From: Rhizobium pisi
Lineage (GTDB): Bacteria > Pseudomonadota > Alphaproteobacteria > Rhizobiales > Rhizobiaceae
Length of the DNA stretch: 64,000 bases
Reading direction: 5' to 3'
Assembly: GCF_003938655.1 (NCBI RefSeq)
Contig: NZ_RJJT01000003.1
Location: 124,001 to 188,000 of the forward strand
Numbering within the stretch: position 1 is the stretch's first letter; the number at the start of each line of letters is the position of its first letter. Shown here in pieces: positions 26,949-35,500 of this stretch. The notes below the pieces were generated by a model, which was not told where the DNA came from, did no database searches, and worked only from the letters and a program-made list of their open reading frames with translations. The position numbers and the translations under genes were made by a program.

Positions 26949-28139
26949 ATGGCAGTCGATTTCAGGTTCATCGTCATCGGGCGCGGCATGATGGGGGCGG
27001 CGGCCGCGCGGCATCTCTCCTCGATGGCCGACGGCATCGCGCTGATCGGCCCGCGCGAGCCGGAAGAGCGAAAGACGCATGACGGCGTCTTCGCCAGCCA
27101 CTATGACGAAGCGCGCATTACCCGCACCTTCGACGCCAATCTGGCCTGGGGAACCTTCGCCGCGCGGGCGCTCGACCGCTACCGCGAGATCGAAGCAAAG
27201 AGCGGCATTTCCTTCTATTCCGAGGTCGGCTGCCTCTATGTCGGTCCTCAGAAGGCCGAGGAGGACTTTTTCCGCGACGCCGTGGCCGTCAGCCGGACGC
27301 TCGGCAGCGATATCGAGGCCATCGCGCCGGCGGAACTCGGCCGGCGTTTTCCCTATTTTGCCGTCGATCCCGATTTCACAGGATATTTCGAGCGTAGGCG
27401 TGCCGGACATATCAACCCGCGGGCGCTGGTGCGGGCGCAGGTGAGCCTTGCCGAGCAGGGCGGCGTTTCTCTGATCGAAGAAACCGTAACCTCCGTTCGC
27501 GACGCCGGTTCGCATGTCGAGGTGACGGCCGGCGGCAAAAGCTACAGCGCCGGGCGTGTGCTGGTCGCGGCCGGCGGCTTCAGCAATTTCCATACGCTGT
27601 TGCCGCGCCCTATCGATACCAGGGTGATGGCGCGCACGGTCGTCTTCTACGAAATGGGAGAGCGCGAGATGGCGATCTTCGGCGATATGCCGTCGACCAT
27701 CGTGCTCGGCGACCGGGAGGAGGACCACATCTATATCCTGCCGCCGGTGCGTTATCCCGATGGCAAGACCTATTTGAAGCTTGGCGGCGATACCGAGAGG
27801 CTTTCCTTCCAGAATCTGAAGGATGCCGGCGCGTGGTTTCGTTCCGACGGCAGTGCGGCCGAGCGTGATCACCTCTCGCGCATCGCCCCGCAGCTGATGC
27901 CGGAACTTGCCGGCTGCCCTGTTACCTCAGGCCCGTGCGTGGCGAATTTCACGCCGACCGGTTATCCCTATGTCGGCTTCGCACAGTCGCCGCGCATCGG
28001 AGTGCTCACCGGCGGCAATTTCGTCGCGGCCAAATCCTCCGACGAACTCGGGCGGCTGGGAGCCGTGCTTCTGGCGGAAGGACGGCTCGGGGATGAGGAT
28101 TTCGGCCGGGAGCTGACGCCCGTTTTCGCTGCGGCATAA
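26949..28139 (+). CDS. FAD-dependent oxidoreductase (DAO family), copy 1
   Basis: 396-residue protein of the D-amino-acid-oxidase/sarcosine-oxidase-like family. The dinucleotide-binding motif is IVIGRGMMGAAAARHL. A second FAD region lies around RVLVAAGGFSN, and AKSSDELGRLGAVLL near the C-terminus is shared with the next gene. The start is at MAVDFRF, after AGGTGGAA. Members oxidise amines or amino acids to imines with release of peroxide. The substrate is not identified. It is 47 bp from a paralogue and likely co-transcribed with it. Confidence 0.9.
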   Translation: MAVDFRFIVIGRGMMGAAAARHLSSMADGIALIGPREPEERKTHDGVFASHYDEARITRTFDANLAWGTFAARALDRYREIEAKSGISFYSEVGCLYVGPQKAEEDFFRDAVAVSRTLGSDIEAIAPAELGRRFPYFAVDPDFTGYFERRRAGHINPRALVRAQVSLAEQGGVSLIEETVTSVRDAGSHVEVTAGGKSYSAGRVLVAAGGFSNFHTLLPRPIDTRVMARTVVFYEMGEREMAIFGDMPSTIVLGDREEDHIYILPPVRYPDGKTYLKLGGDTERLSFQNLKDAGAWFRSDGSAAERDHLSRIAPQLMPELAGCPVTSGPCVANFTPTGYPYVGFAQSPRIGVLTGGNFVAAKSSDELGRLGAVLLAEGRLGDEDFGRELTPVFAAA

Positions 28140-28186
28140 CTCCTTAAACCCGAGAAGACGCGCGGCGCTGTAGAGAGGGAAATTCC

Positions 28187-29362
28187 ATGGCAGTCGATTT
28201 CAAATACATCGTCGTCGGCCGCGGGCTGATGGGAGCCGCCGCCGCGCGGCATCTGGCGCGGCAGGCCGATGGCGTGGCGGTGATCGGCCCGGACGAGCCT
28301 GATGATCGCAGGACGCACGAAGGTGTCTTCGCCAGCCATTACGACGAGGGGCGCATCACCCGCACCATCGATCCCGACCGCAACTGGGCGCTGCTCGCCA
28401 ACCGCTCGATCGGCCGTTACGGCGAGATCGCGAGCGAGAGCGGCATCGATTTCTATCGCGAGGTCGGTTGCGTCGTCGTCGCGCCCGATGGAAGCGACTA
28501 TCTCGCGAGAACCCGGCAGGCCGCCGCCTCTCTCGACGTCGAGACCAGCCTTCTCGACGAGGCAGGGCTGAAAGCCGCCTTTCCCTTCTTCGCCTGTCCA
28601 TCAGGCAGTGCAGGTGTCTTCGAAGCGAAGGGCGCCGGCCACATCAGCCCGCGCAAGCTGGTCAAGGCGCAGTCGCTGCTGGCGGAAAGGGCAGGCGCCA
28701 CCGTCATCCCAGATCACGTCATCTCGATCCGCAGCGAGGGCGGGTCGGCTGTCGTTCAGACCGCTGGCGGGCTCACCTATCGCGCCGAAAAGGTGCTGCT
28801 GGCGGCGGGCGGATTTTCCATTGCGGAGAATCTGTTGCCGCGACCGGTTGCCATGACGGTTTATGCCCGGACCGTGACGCTGTTCGAGGTCAGTGAGGCC
28901 GATGCGGCCCGCCTTGCCGGGATGCCTTCGCTCATTCTCGAAACCCCCGGCTTTCATATCTACCTGCTGCCGCCGATCCGCTATCCCGACGGCAAATTCT
29001 ACCTGAAGATCGGCGGCGACCCCGACGATCTGATCCTCCACGACGAGGCGGAAATGCGGGCCTGGTTCAAGACCGAAGGGCGTGAGACCGTGCGTGCGCA
29101 TCTGCAGCGCATCGTCGCCGGCCTCGTGCCCGATATAACGCCGCTTTCGATTTCGACGGCGGCCTGCGTCGTCTCGTATACGCAAGGCGGCTATCCGATG
29201 ATCGGCTATACCTCATCGCCCGCAATCGCCGTACTGACGGGCTGTGCCGGCACCTCGGCCAAGAGCTCGGACGAAATCGGCAGGCTCGGGGCCGAGCTGC
29301 TTTTGTCAGGCAGAATCAGCGGGCAGGGCTACTCCACGGAATTCACACCACAATTTCGGTAA
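28187..29362 (+). CDS. FAD-dependent oxidoreductase (DAO family), copy 2
   Basis: 391-residue paralogue of the preceding gene, with matching blocks all along: MAVDFKYIVVGRGLMGAAAARHL, HEGVFASHYDEGRITRT, YLLPPIRYPDGKFYLKIGGD and AKSSDEIGRLGA. The two arose by tandem duplication and have diverged. Substitutions near the middle (YEMGERE to FEVSEAD) suggest different substrates. It is the last gene before RNase P RNA. No specific substrate can be assigned. Confidence 0.9.
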   Translation: MAVDFKYIVVGRGLMGAAAARHLARQADGVAVIGPDEPDDRRTHEGVFASHYDEGRITRTIDPDRNWALLANRSIGRYGEIASESGIDFYREVGCVVVAPDGSDYLARTRQAAASLDVETSLLDEAGLKAAFPFFACPSGSAGVFEAKGAGHISPRKLVKAQSLLAERAGATVIPDHVISIRSEGGSAVVQTAGGLTYRAEKVLLAAGGFSIAENLLPRPVAMTVYARTVTLFEVSEADAARLAGMPSLILETPGFHIYLLPPIRYPDGKFYLKIGGDPDDLILHDEAEMRAWFKTEGRETVRAHLQRIVAGLVPDITPLSISTAACVVSYTQGGYPMIGYTSSPAIAVLTGCAGTSAKSSDEIGRLGAELLLSGRISGQGYSTEFTPQFR

Positions 29363-29414
29363 GTAAATTTTGATTTTTATAGCAATTGCGATTTCTCTCG
29401 TTTATGGGAGCCCT

Positions 29415-29810
29415 GCCAGTTGGCCGGGCAGCCGCGCTTTACCAATGCCGAAAGGCGGTAGGGTGAGGAAAGTCCGGGCTCCACGGAAACACGGTGCCGG
29501 ATAACGTCCGGCGAGGGCGACCTCAGGGAAAGTGCCACAGAAAGCAAACCGCCTGTCATGACAGGTAAGGGTGAAAGGGTGGGGTAAGAGCCCACCGCAT
29601 CTCCGGCAACGGAAATGGCACGGTAAACCCCACCGGGAGCAAGACCGAATAGGGATGACGTGGCGGGCCGAAAGGTCTTCCGGCCGGTTTCCAGGTCAGT
29701 CATCCGGGTGGGTTGCGTGAGGCAGCGTGCGAGCGCTGTCCCAGAGGAATGGCTGCCACGTTCCGGTTCACGCCGGAGCCATACAGAACCCGGCTTACAG
29801 GCCAACTGGC
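29415..29810 (+). ncRNA. rnpB: RNase P RNA, bacterial class A
   Basis: The 3' and 5' ends pair as P1: GCCAGTTGGCC at 29415-29425 with GGCCAACTGGC at 29800-29810. Other hallmarks are GAGGAAAGTCCGGGCTCCA (29466-29484), AGGGTGAAAGGGTGGGGTAAGAG and a GGCTTACAGGCC 3' end. The RNA removes the 5' leader of tRNA precursors with RnpA. The exact ends are inferred from the pairing. Its position just before the dcw cluster is typical of rhizobia. Confidence 0.93.
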
Positions 29811-29950
29811 GATTCATATTCTGTGGCGCAGAGATCCGGATCTTCACCGTAAGTCGCTGAAAGAGGCTGTTTTCAAGCGAATATTCATGCAGCCAGCGGA
29901 TGGATTTTCTTGCGGAACCACCACTGCGCGTCCCCTGTGAAGGCGGTCCG

Positions 29951-29967
29951 CTAACCCTTTGTTAAAC
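29951..29967 (+). promoter_or_regulatory. Possible CtrA-like site upstream of mraZ
   Basis: CTAA-N7-TTAA followed by AC, one mismatch from the CtrA consensus TTAA-N7-TTAA. CtrA controls division genes in alphaproteobacteria. The match could be chance in this AT-rich stretch. Confidence 0.3.
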
Positions 29968-30017
29968 TTAACGGCTTATAAATTTTTGATTATGCGTCCA
30001 TTGCAAAATGGGCGTAT

Positions 30018-30051
30018 CCCATTGACGCCCATATGGTCCCATGCTATCCCA
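30018..30051 (-). promoter_or_regulatory. MraZ box: four TGGG repeats at 10-bp step
   Basis: TGGG occurs four times on the minus strand (CCCA at 30018, 30028, 30038 and 30048 on the plus strand), exactly 10 bp apart. MraZ of E. coli binds TGGGN repeats with 5-bp spacers upstream of its own gene, the same period. The repeats lie about 175-205 bp upstream of mraZ and cover the proposed promoter, so they probably mediate autorepression. Confidence 0.75.
30022..30049 (+). promoter_or_regulatory. Candidate sigma70-type promoter for the dcw cluster
   Basis: TTGACG (30022-30027) and CTATCC (30044-30049), separated by 16 bp, resemble the alphaproteobacterial CTTGAC / CTATAT consensus. It overlaps the MraZ repeats, which supports it. 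Confidence 0.5.
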
Positions 30052-30224
30052 AATGTGCACTGCATCAGGGCAATCATCTGCCCGTTCATCGCAAAGCAAA
30101 GGCGGCTCCCTCTCCGGGAGCGTCGGATGGTTTTTTGCCCATTCGGCTTGCGAAGCTGTGCCTGATATCGGGACTTTCGGGCGTCTTTTGGTCCGGATCC
30201 CTGCGGGAACGGATGTTTCGTGTC

Positions 30225-30662
30225 ATGAACCGCTTCCTTTCGAATGCGACCAACAGGATCGATGCCAAGGGCAGGGTTTCCGTGCCTTCGGCGTTCCGTT
30301 CCGTGCTGGCGCAGCGCAACGTCCAGGAGCTCTACTGCTTTCAGGACTTTGTGTTTCCGGCGATCAGCGTCGGCGGCCCGGATCTTCTCGAAAGATTCGA
30401 GCGGCAGATTGCTGCGGAAGACCCGTTTTCGCCGGATGCGAACGAGATGTCGCTTCTGATTCATGGGGGCGGGGTCTTCGTGAAGCTCGATGCCGAGGGG
30501 CGGTTGATGGTCACGGATTTCATTCGCGACTTCACCGGTGTCTCGGACGAAGTGACCTTCGTCGGTCGGGCGGATCATTTTCAGCTGTGGCAGCCGAAGG
30601 CATTTCTGGCGGCGCAGACGCAAGCACGAGGGGAGCGCAAGCTGGCGGGCAAGCGTTCCTGA
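30225..30662 (+). CDS. mraZ: Transcriptional regulator MraZ
   Basis: 145-residue SpoVT/AbrB-like DNA-binding protein, first gene of the division and cell-wall cluster. It has two tandem domains, each with the DXXGR motif: [12 protein letters not shown] and [13 protein letters not shown]. It forms a ring-shaped oligomer that binds phased TGGG repeats (see upstream site). The ATG at 30225 is preferred because [17 protein letters not shown] fits the family; an ATG four codons upstream (30213) is possible. The leader from the proposed promoter is about 170 bases and holds a small hairpin (GCTCCC / GGGAGC at 30105-30121). Confidence 0.93.
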   Translation: MNRFLSNATNRIDAKGRVSVPSAFRSVLAQRNVQELYCFQDFVFPAISVGGPDLLERFERQIAAEDPFSPDANEMSLLIHGGGVFVKLDAEGRLMVTDFIRDFTGVSDEVTFVGRADHFQLWQPKAFLAAQTQARGERKLAGKRS

Positions 30663-30679
30663 AAGGACGAGGGAACGGA

Positions 30680-31705
30680 ATGGCGGCGAATCCTGGCGGA
30701 GGTTCAACTGATGCCGGTGGCGGATCGGTTCGTCACATTCCGGTTCTTCTCGAAGAAGTGCTCGCGGCTCTGGCGCCTGCGCCCGGCAAGCTCATCCTCG
30801 ATGGCACATTCGGTGCGGGCGGTTATAGCTCCGCTATTCTTGCGGCCGGTGCCGAGGTGATCGCGCTCGATCGCGATCCGACGGCGATTGCGGCGGGCCA
30901 GGCGATGGTCGCCGCCCACGGTGGTCGCCTCAGGCTCATTCATTCGCAATTCTCGCATCTTGCCGAGCATGCGCCGGAAGGCGGGCTCGATGGCGTCGTG
31001 CTCGATATCGGCGTTTCCTCGATGCAGATCGACGAGGCCGAGCGCGGCTTCTCCTTCCAGAAGAGCGGGCCTCTCGATATGCGCATGTCGGCCGAAGGCG
31101 TTTCAGCCGCCGATGTCGTCAATCGCGCCAAGGTCGCCGATCTCATCCGCATCTTCCATTTTCTCGGCGAAGAGAGCCAGTCACCGCGTATCGCGCATGC
31201 GATCGAAAAGCGCCGCGAGGAAAAGCCGTTCGAAACGACGCGCGATCTCGCCGGCCTCATCGAGCTCGTCACTCCGCGCAAGATGAAGGACAAGATCCAC
31301 CCGGCAACACGCGTCTTCCAGGCCCTGCGCATCTTCGTCAACGACGAGCTGGGTGAGCTGGCCCAGGCGCTGTTTGCCGCGGAACAAGCGCTGAAGCCCG
31401 GCGGGCGGCTCGTCGTCGTCACCTTTCATTCGCTTGAAGACCGCATCGTCAAGAAATTCTTCTCCGACCGCGCCGGCAAGGCGTCCGGGTCGCGACACCT
31501 GCCGGTCGCTCATGAGCGGGCGGCGACTTTTACGGCGATCGGCAAGCCGATGGTGTCCGCAAGCGAGGCGGAGGCCGAAGCCAATCCGCGCGCCCGCTCC
31601 GCCAAGCTGCGCGCCGGCCTGAGGACGGATGCCGCGGCCGAGGCGGCGGATATGTCGCTCTTCGGATTTCCCAATCTTGCCACTCTCGGAAAGCTTGGAG
31701 GTTGA
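30680..31705 (+). CDS. rsmH: 16S rRNA m4C1402 methyltransferase RsmH
   Basis: 341-residue SAM methyltransferase (formerly MraW) that modifies N4 of C1402 in 16S rRNA. Signature stretches are [28 protein letters not shown] (SAM site), [17 protein letters not shown] and [18 protein letters not shown]. It is 17 bp after mraZ and one base from ftsL. The length is normal. ATG follows GGGAACGG. Confidence 0.97.
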   Translation: MAANPGGGSTDAGGGSVRHIPVLLEEVLAALAPAPGKLILDGTFGAGGYSSAILAAGAEVIALDRDPTAIAAGQAMVAAHGGRLRLIHSQFSHLAEHAPEGGLDGVVLDIGVSSMQIDEAERGFSFQKSGPLDMRMSAEGVSAADVVNRAKVADLIRIFHFLGEESQSPRIAHAIEKRREEKPFETTRDLAGLIELVTPRKMKDKIHPATRVFQALRIFVNDELGELAQALFAAEQALKPGGRLVVVTFHSLEDRIVKKFFSDRAGKASGSRHLPVAHERAATFTAIGKPMVSASEAEAEANPRARSAKLRAGLRTDAAAEAADMSLFGFPNLATLGKLGG

Positions 31706-31706
31706 T

Positions 31707-32219
31707 ATGCTGAAAACGTTCGATCTCGTGCTCATCGGCGTCATGACGGCAGCGGCCGCCGTTACCTACACGATCAAGCACCGCGCCGAATTGAAGCTCG
31801 AGGAGGTTCATCGCCTCGAAACCGAGATCAAGCTCGAGAAGGATACGATCGACCTTTTGAAGGCCGACTGGGCGTTGCAATCGCAACCGAACCGGCTGGA
31901 GCGGCTGGTCAAGGCCTATAATGACGAGTTGCAGTTGCAGCCGACGGAATCGACTGCGCTCGTGCATGCCAAGGAATTGCCGATGCTGAAATCCGAGGTT
32001 CCCGTGCCCGATGTGACGGAGGCCAAGGCCGGCGGCGCGACCGGAGCCGCCGCCAAGGGCGCGACCGTTGCCTCCAAGGCCCAACCCGTTCCGACAACTG
32101 CACCGCGCGGCGCAGCGGAGCCGCGCGGTGCAGTTGATCCGCATGGCGTAGTGGAGCCCGGCGGCGGGGCAGAGGATGACGTAGACGCAGACGAGATCGA
32201 AACGGGGTCGGTGGAATAA
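31707..32219 (+). CDS. ftsL: Cell division protein FtsL-like
   Basis: 170-residue bitopic membrane protein: a short cytoplasmic N-terminus, one helix (about 4-21), then a leucine-zipper-like coiled coil (about 28-75, LEEVHRLETEIKLEKDTIDL). Position between rsmH and ftsI and this layout identify FtsL, which joins FtsB/FtsQ to recruit FtsWI. The protein is longer than typical FtsL. Residues about 105-170 form an Ala/Pro/Gly-rich tail with short repeats (PRGAAEPRGAVDP), encoded over a large DNA palindrome. Its stop overlaps the ftsI start by one base. Confidence 0.85.
   Translation: MLKTFDLVLIGVMTAAAAVTYTIKHRAELKLEEVHRLETEIKLEKDTIDLLKADWALQSQPNRLERLVKAYNDELQLQPTESTALVHAKELPMLKSEVPVPDVTEAKAGGATGAAAKGATVASKAQPVPTTAPRGAAEPRGAVDPHGVVEPGGGAEDDVDADEIETGSVE
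32095..32136. repeat. 17-bp perfect inverted repeat inside ftsL
   Basis: Left arm 32095-32111 (CAACTGCACCGCGCGGC), eight-base spacer, right arm 32120-32136, with full complementarity. It encodes the PRGAAEPRGAVD part of the FtsL tail and ends 83 bp before the ftsI start. Confidence 0.9.
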
Positions 32220-33976
32220 TGTCGTTTCTTTCCCGCATCATGGTCCTGAAGAGCCAGGCGCATTTTTCTGCCGGCGTCTATAACCGTTTCGGCGGTCCTT
32301 CCGCCGGCATGGCGATCGAGGGGTCGCGCAAGAAGAAATCAGGGCAGGCGAAAAGCCGCGTCGGCCTGCTGATCATGGGATTCATGGGCGTCTACGCCGT
32401 CATCGGCGGCCGTCTCGTCGAATATGCGATGAAGGACCAGGAGGTCGTCTCCAGCATCCTGCCGCCCGACCGGCTGATGGCCTCGCGCCCCGATATTGTC
32501 GACCGTAACGGCGAGGTGCTGGCCACCGATATCCGCACTGTCTCGCTGTTTGCCGAGCCGAACAAGATCGTCGACGTCGACGAGGCGGTCGAGAAGCTTT
32601 CTTCGGTCCTGCCCGAACTCGACGCCAAGGACACCTATAAGAAGCTTTCCCTCAAGACTTCGCATTTCGCCTGGCTTCGCCGGCAGCTGACGCCGAAGCA
32701 GCAGAGCCAGATCCTGGCGCTCGGCATTCCCGGCATCGGCTTCAGGCCGGAGAAGCGCCGCTTCTACCCGGGCGGATCGACCGCCGCTCACATCCTCGGC
32801 TACGTCAATATCGACAACCGCGGTGTCGCCGGCATGGAGAAATTTATCGACGACCAGGGGCTCGCCGATCTCGCCTCGGTCGGCATGACCAGCGACCAGC
32901 CGCTCGAGCCGGTGCGGCTTTCGATCGATCTGCGCGTGCAGAACATCGTCCGCGACGCCGTCGTCAACGCCGTCAACAATTTCCAGTCCAAGGGTGCCGG
33001 TGCGGCTGTCATCGACGTGCACACCGGCGAGGTGATCGCCATGGCATCGGCGCCGGATTTCGATCCGAACGATCCGCAAGAGGGCGCCAAGGACGGTTGG
33101 CTCAACCGCATGACCAACGGCACCTTCGAAATGGGGTCGACCTTCAAGACCTTTTCGCTGGCGATGGCGCTCGACACCGGCAAGGTGAAGATGACGGACA
33201 CGTTCGATGCCAGCAAGCCGATCTATATCGGCGGCTTCACCATCCACGATTTTCACGGGCAGCGCCGCTGGCTGAGCGTTCCCGAAATCTTCCAGTATTC
33301 CTCGAACATTGGCACGGCGCGCGTCATCGACATCGTCGGCATCGACGCGCAGAAGGATTACCTGAACAAGTTCGGCCTGCTGACGAAGATGCAGACCGAA
33401 CTGCCCGAAGTGAAGATGCCGAGCCAGCCGCGTGTCTGGAAGAAGATCAATTCGATCACGATTTCCTTCGGCCATGGTGTCTCGACGACGGCGCTGCAGA
33501 CGGGCGTGGCGGCGGCCGCCCTCGTCAACGGCGGCAAGCTGATCGAGCCGACGTTCCTGCCGCGTACGCGCGCTGAGGCCGATGAGGTCGCAACGCAGGT
33601 GATCAAGAAGTCGACCAGCGACCAGATCCGCTATCTCCTCGACGTTAACGGTTTCAAGGGCTCCGGCCGCGTCGCCCGCGTGCCGGGCTTTGCCGTGGGC
33701 AGCAAGACCGGTACGGCCGACAAGGTGGTGAACGGGCGTTATTCGGCGACGCTGAACTTCAATTCCTTCATCGCCGCATTCCCCATCAACGATCCCAAAT
33801 ACGCCGTGATCACCTTCTGCGACGAGCCGAAGACCGGCGAGAAGCAATATGGTGGAACGATCTCTGCCGGTACCGCAGGCCCGATTGCCCGCGAGATTAT
33901 CAGCCGTGCGGCCCCCATTCTCGGCATCGAGCCGAAATTCGGGGAGGGCGGTTCGGCCTTGCTGGTGTCTTATTGA
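32219..33976 (+). CDS. ftsI: Septal peptidoglycan transpeptidase FtsI (PBP3)
   Basis: 585-residue class B penicillin-binding protein that cross-links septal peptidoglycan. A cytoplasmic N-terminus of about 50 residues precedes one transmembrane helix (VGLLIMGFMGVYAVIGGRL). The dimerisation/pedestal domain is followed by the transpeptidase domain, with STFK (Ser307 nucleophile), SSN, and KTGTAD (Lys496) as the three active-site motifs. Start overlaps the ftsL stop (TAATG). It works with FtsW, encoded downstream. The long, basic N-terminus is normal for rhizobia. Confidence 0.97.
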   Translation: MSFLSRIMVLKSQAHFSAGVYNRFGGPSAGMAIEGSRKKKSGQAKSRVGLLIMGFMGVYAVIGGRLVEYAMKDQEVVSSILPPDRLMASRPDIVDRNGEVLATDIRTVSLFAEPNKIVDVDEAVEKLSSVLPELDAKDTYKKLSLKTSHFAWLRRQLTPKQQSQILALGIPGIGFRPEKRRFYPGGSTAAHILGYVNIDNRGVAGMEKFIDDQGLADLASVGMTSDQPLEPVRLSIDLRVQNIVRDAVVNAVNNFQSKGAGAAVIDVHTGEVIAMASAPDFDPNDPQEGAKDGWLNRMTNGTFEMGSTFKTFSLAMALDTGKVKMTDTFDASKPIYIGGFTIHDFHGQRRWLSVPEIFQYSSNIGTARVIDIVGIDAQKDYLNKFGLLTKMQTELPEVKMPSQPRVWKKINSITISFGHGVSTTALQTGVAAAALVNGGKLIEPTFLPRTRAEADEVATQVIKKSTSDQIRYLLDVNGFKGSGRVARVPGFAVGSKTGTADKVVNGRYSATLNFNSFIAAFPINDPKYAVITFCDEPKTGEKQYGGTISAGTAGPIAREIISRAAPILGIEPKFGEGGSALLVSY

Positions 33977-34042
33977 ATGTGAATGAATACCGACGCCGAT
34001 TCGCAAGGTGCGGACCGGCTACAAGAGGGAAAAGTGCATTCG

Positions 34043-35500
34043 ATGAAATTGCGAGACCTGGCCGGAGATCAGTTTCCGGAACTTGAAGCACAGCTCGAAG
34101 GCCCGGCTGGCCTGCTTGATATTTCAGGCCTGTCTTCGGACAGCCGCAAGGTGGCGCCGGGCAATGCCTTCGTCGCGGTCGCCGGTACCAAGGCGGACGG
34201 CGCGGGCTTCATCGCCGATGCCGCCGGTCGGGGTGCTGCCGTCGCGATTGCCTCCCAGGCCGTCGATGCCTCCATTCCAGTGCTTGCGGTCGGGGAACCG
34301 CGCCGCTTCCTTTCCATTGCCGCCTCGCGGTTCTATGGCAGACAGCCCGAGACCATGGTCGCCGTCACCGGCACGGCGGGCAAAACCTCCGTCGCCTCTT
34401 TCACAAGGCAGATCTGGGCGCATGCGGGCCATCCGGCCGCGATGATCGGCACGACGGGCGTCGTTTCGCCGACACGCAACGAATATGGTGCGCTGACGAC
34501 GCCAGATCCGGTGTCGCTGCATCAGTTGCTCGCCGAACTTGCCGGCGAGGGCGTGACACATGCCGCGATGGAGGCGTCCAGCCACGGCCTCGACCAGTGC
34601 CGGCTCGACGGCGTGAAGCTTGCCGCTGCCGCCTTCACCAATCTCGGCCGCGACCACATGGATTACCACCCGACCGTCGAATCCTACATGGCCGCCAAGA
34701 TGCGCCTTTTCCAGCTGCTGCCGAAGGGCTCGCCGGCGGTGATCTTCGCCGACGATCCGTGGTCGGCGCAGGCGATCAAGGCGGCGGCCGATGCCGGTCA
34801 CGATGTTCGCACCGTCGGGCGCAAGGGCGATTATCTCACGCTGAAACGGGTCGAGCATTTCCGTCACAAGCAGACGGCCGAGATACATGTCGGCGACGAA
34901 ATCTTCGAGGTGGACATTCCGCTGGCCGGCGATTTCCAGGTCGCCAACGCGCTTGTTGCGGCAGGGCTTGCGATGTCGACCGGCGTTTCGGCGAAGGTTG
35001 CGATGGCAGCGCTTGAGAAGCTCGTCGGCGCCTCCGGGCGTCTCGAGTTGGTCGGCCATACCAAGGACGGCGCGCTCGCTTATGTCGATTACGCCCACAA
35101 GCCCGATGCGCTGGAAAACGTGCTGAATTCGGTCAGGCCCTTCACCACGGGCCGCGTCGTGGTCGTCTTCGGCTGTGGCGGCGACCGCGACCGCGGCAAA
35201 CGGCTGATCATGGGCGAAATCGCCTGCCGCCTGGCCGATGTCGTCATCGTCACCGACGACAATCCGCGTTCAGAGGAGCCGGCCTCGATCCGGGCGGAGA
35301 TCATGGCGGCAGCAAGCTGCGCCTCGGAAATCGGCGATCGCGCCACGGCGATCCGCGAGGCTGTGGGCATGCTGAAATCGGGCGACACGTTGATCGTCGC
35401 CGGCAAGGGGCATGAGGAAGGGCAGACGATCGGGAGCGTCACATTGCCGTTCTCCGATCATGCGGAGGTGCGCAAGGCCTTGGAGGAACTGAAATCTTGA
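34043..35500 (+). CDS. murE: UDP-MurNAc-tripeptide synthetase MurE
   Basis: 485-residue Mur ligase that adds meso-diaminopimelate to UDP-MurNAc-L-Ala-D-Glu. The ATP-binding loop is [11 protein letters not shown], and ligase motifs include [12 protein letters not shown] and [13 protein letters not shown]. The DNPRSEEP motif near the C-terminus marks Dap rather than Lys specificity. The start at MKLRDLAGD (34043) gives normal length; an in-frame ATG at 33983 lies right after ftsI and is less likely. The stop overlaps the murF start. Confidence 0.96.
   Translation: MKLRDLAGDQFPELEAQLEGPAGLLDISGLSSDSRKVAPGNAFVAVAGTKADGAGFIADAAGRGAAVAIASQAVDASIPVLAVGEPRRFLSIAASRFYGRQPETMVAVTGTAGKTSVASFTRQIWAHAGHPAAMIGTTGVVSPTRNEYGALTTPDPVSLHQLLAELAGEGVTHAAMEASSHGLDQCRLDGVKLAAAAFTNLGRDHMDYHPTVESYMAAKMRLFQLLPKGSPAVIFADDPWSAQAIKAAADAGHDVRTVGRKGDYLTLKRVEHFRHKQTAEIHVGDEIFEVDIPLAGDFQVANALVAAGLAMSTGVSAKVAMAALEKLVGASGRLELVGHTKDGALAYVDYAHKPDALENVLNSVRPFTTGRVVVVFGCGGDRDRGKRLIMGEIACRLADVVIVTDDNPRSEEPASIRAEIMAAASCASEIGDRATAIREAVGMLKSGDTLIVAGKGHEEGQTIGSVTLPFSDHAEVRKALEELKS

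Noticed and set aside
32339..34006. 555-codon minus-strand open frame over ftsI
   Set aside because: Antisense shadow of ftsI, rich in Arg/Asp/Gly.
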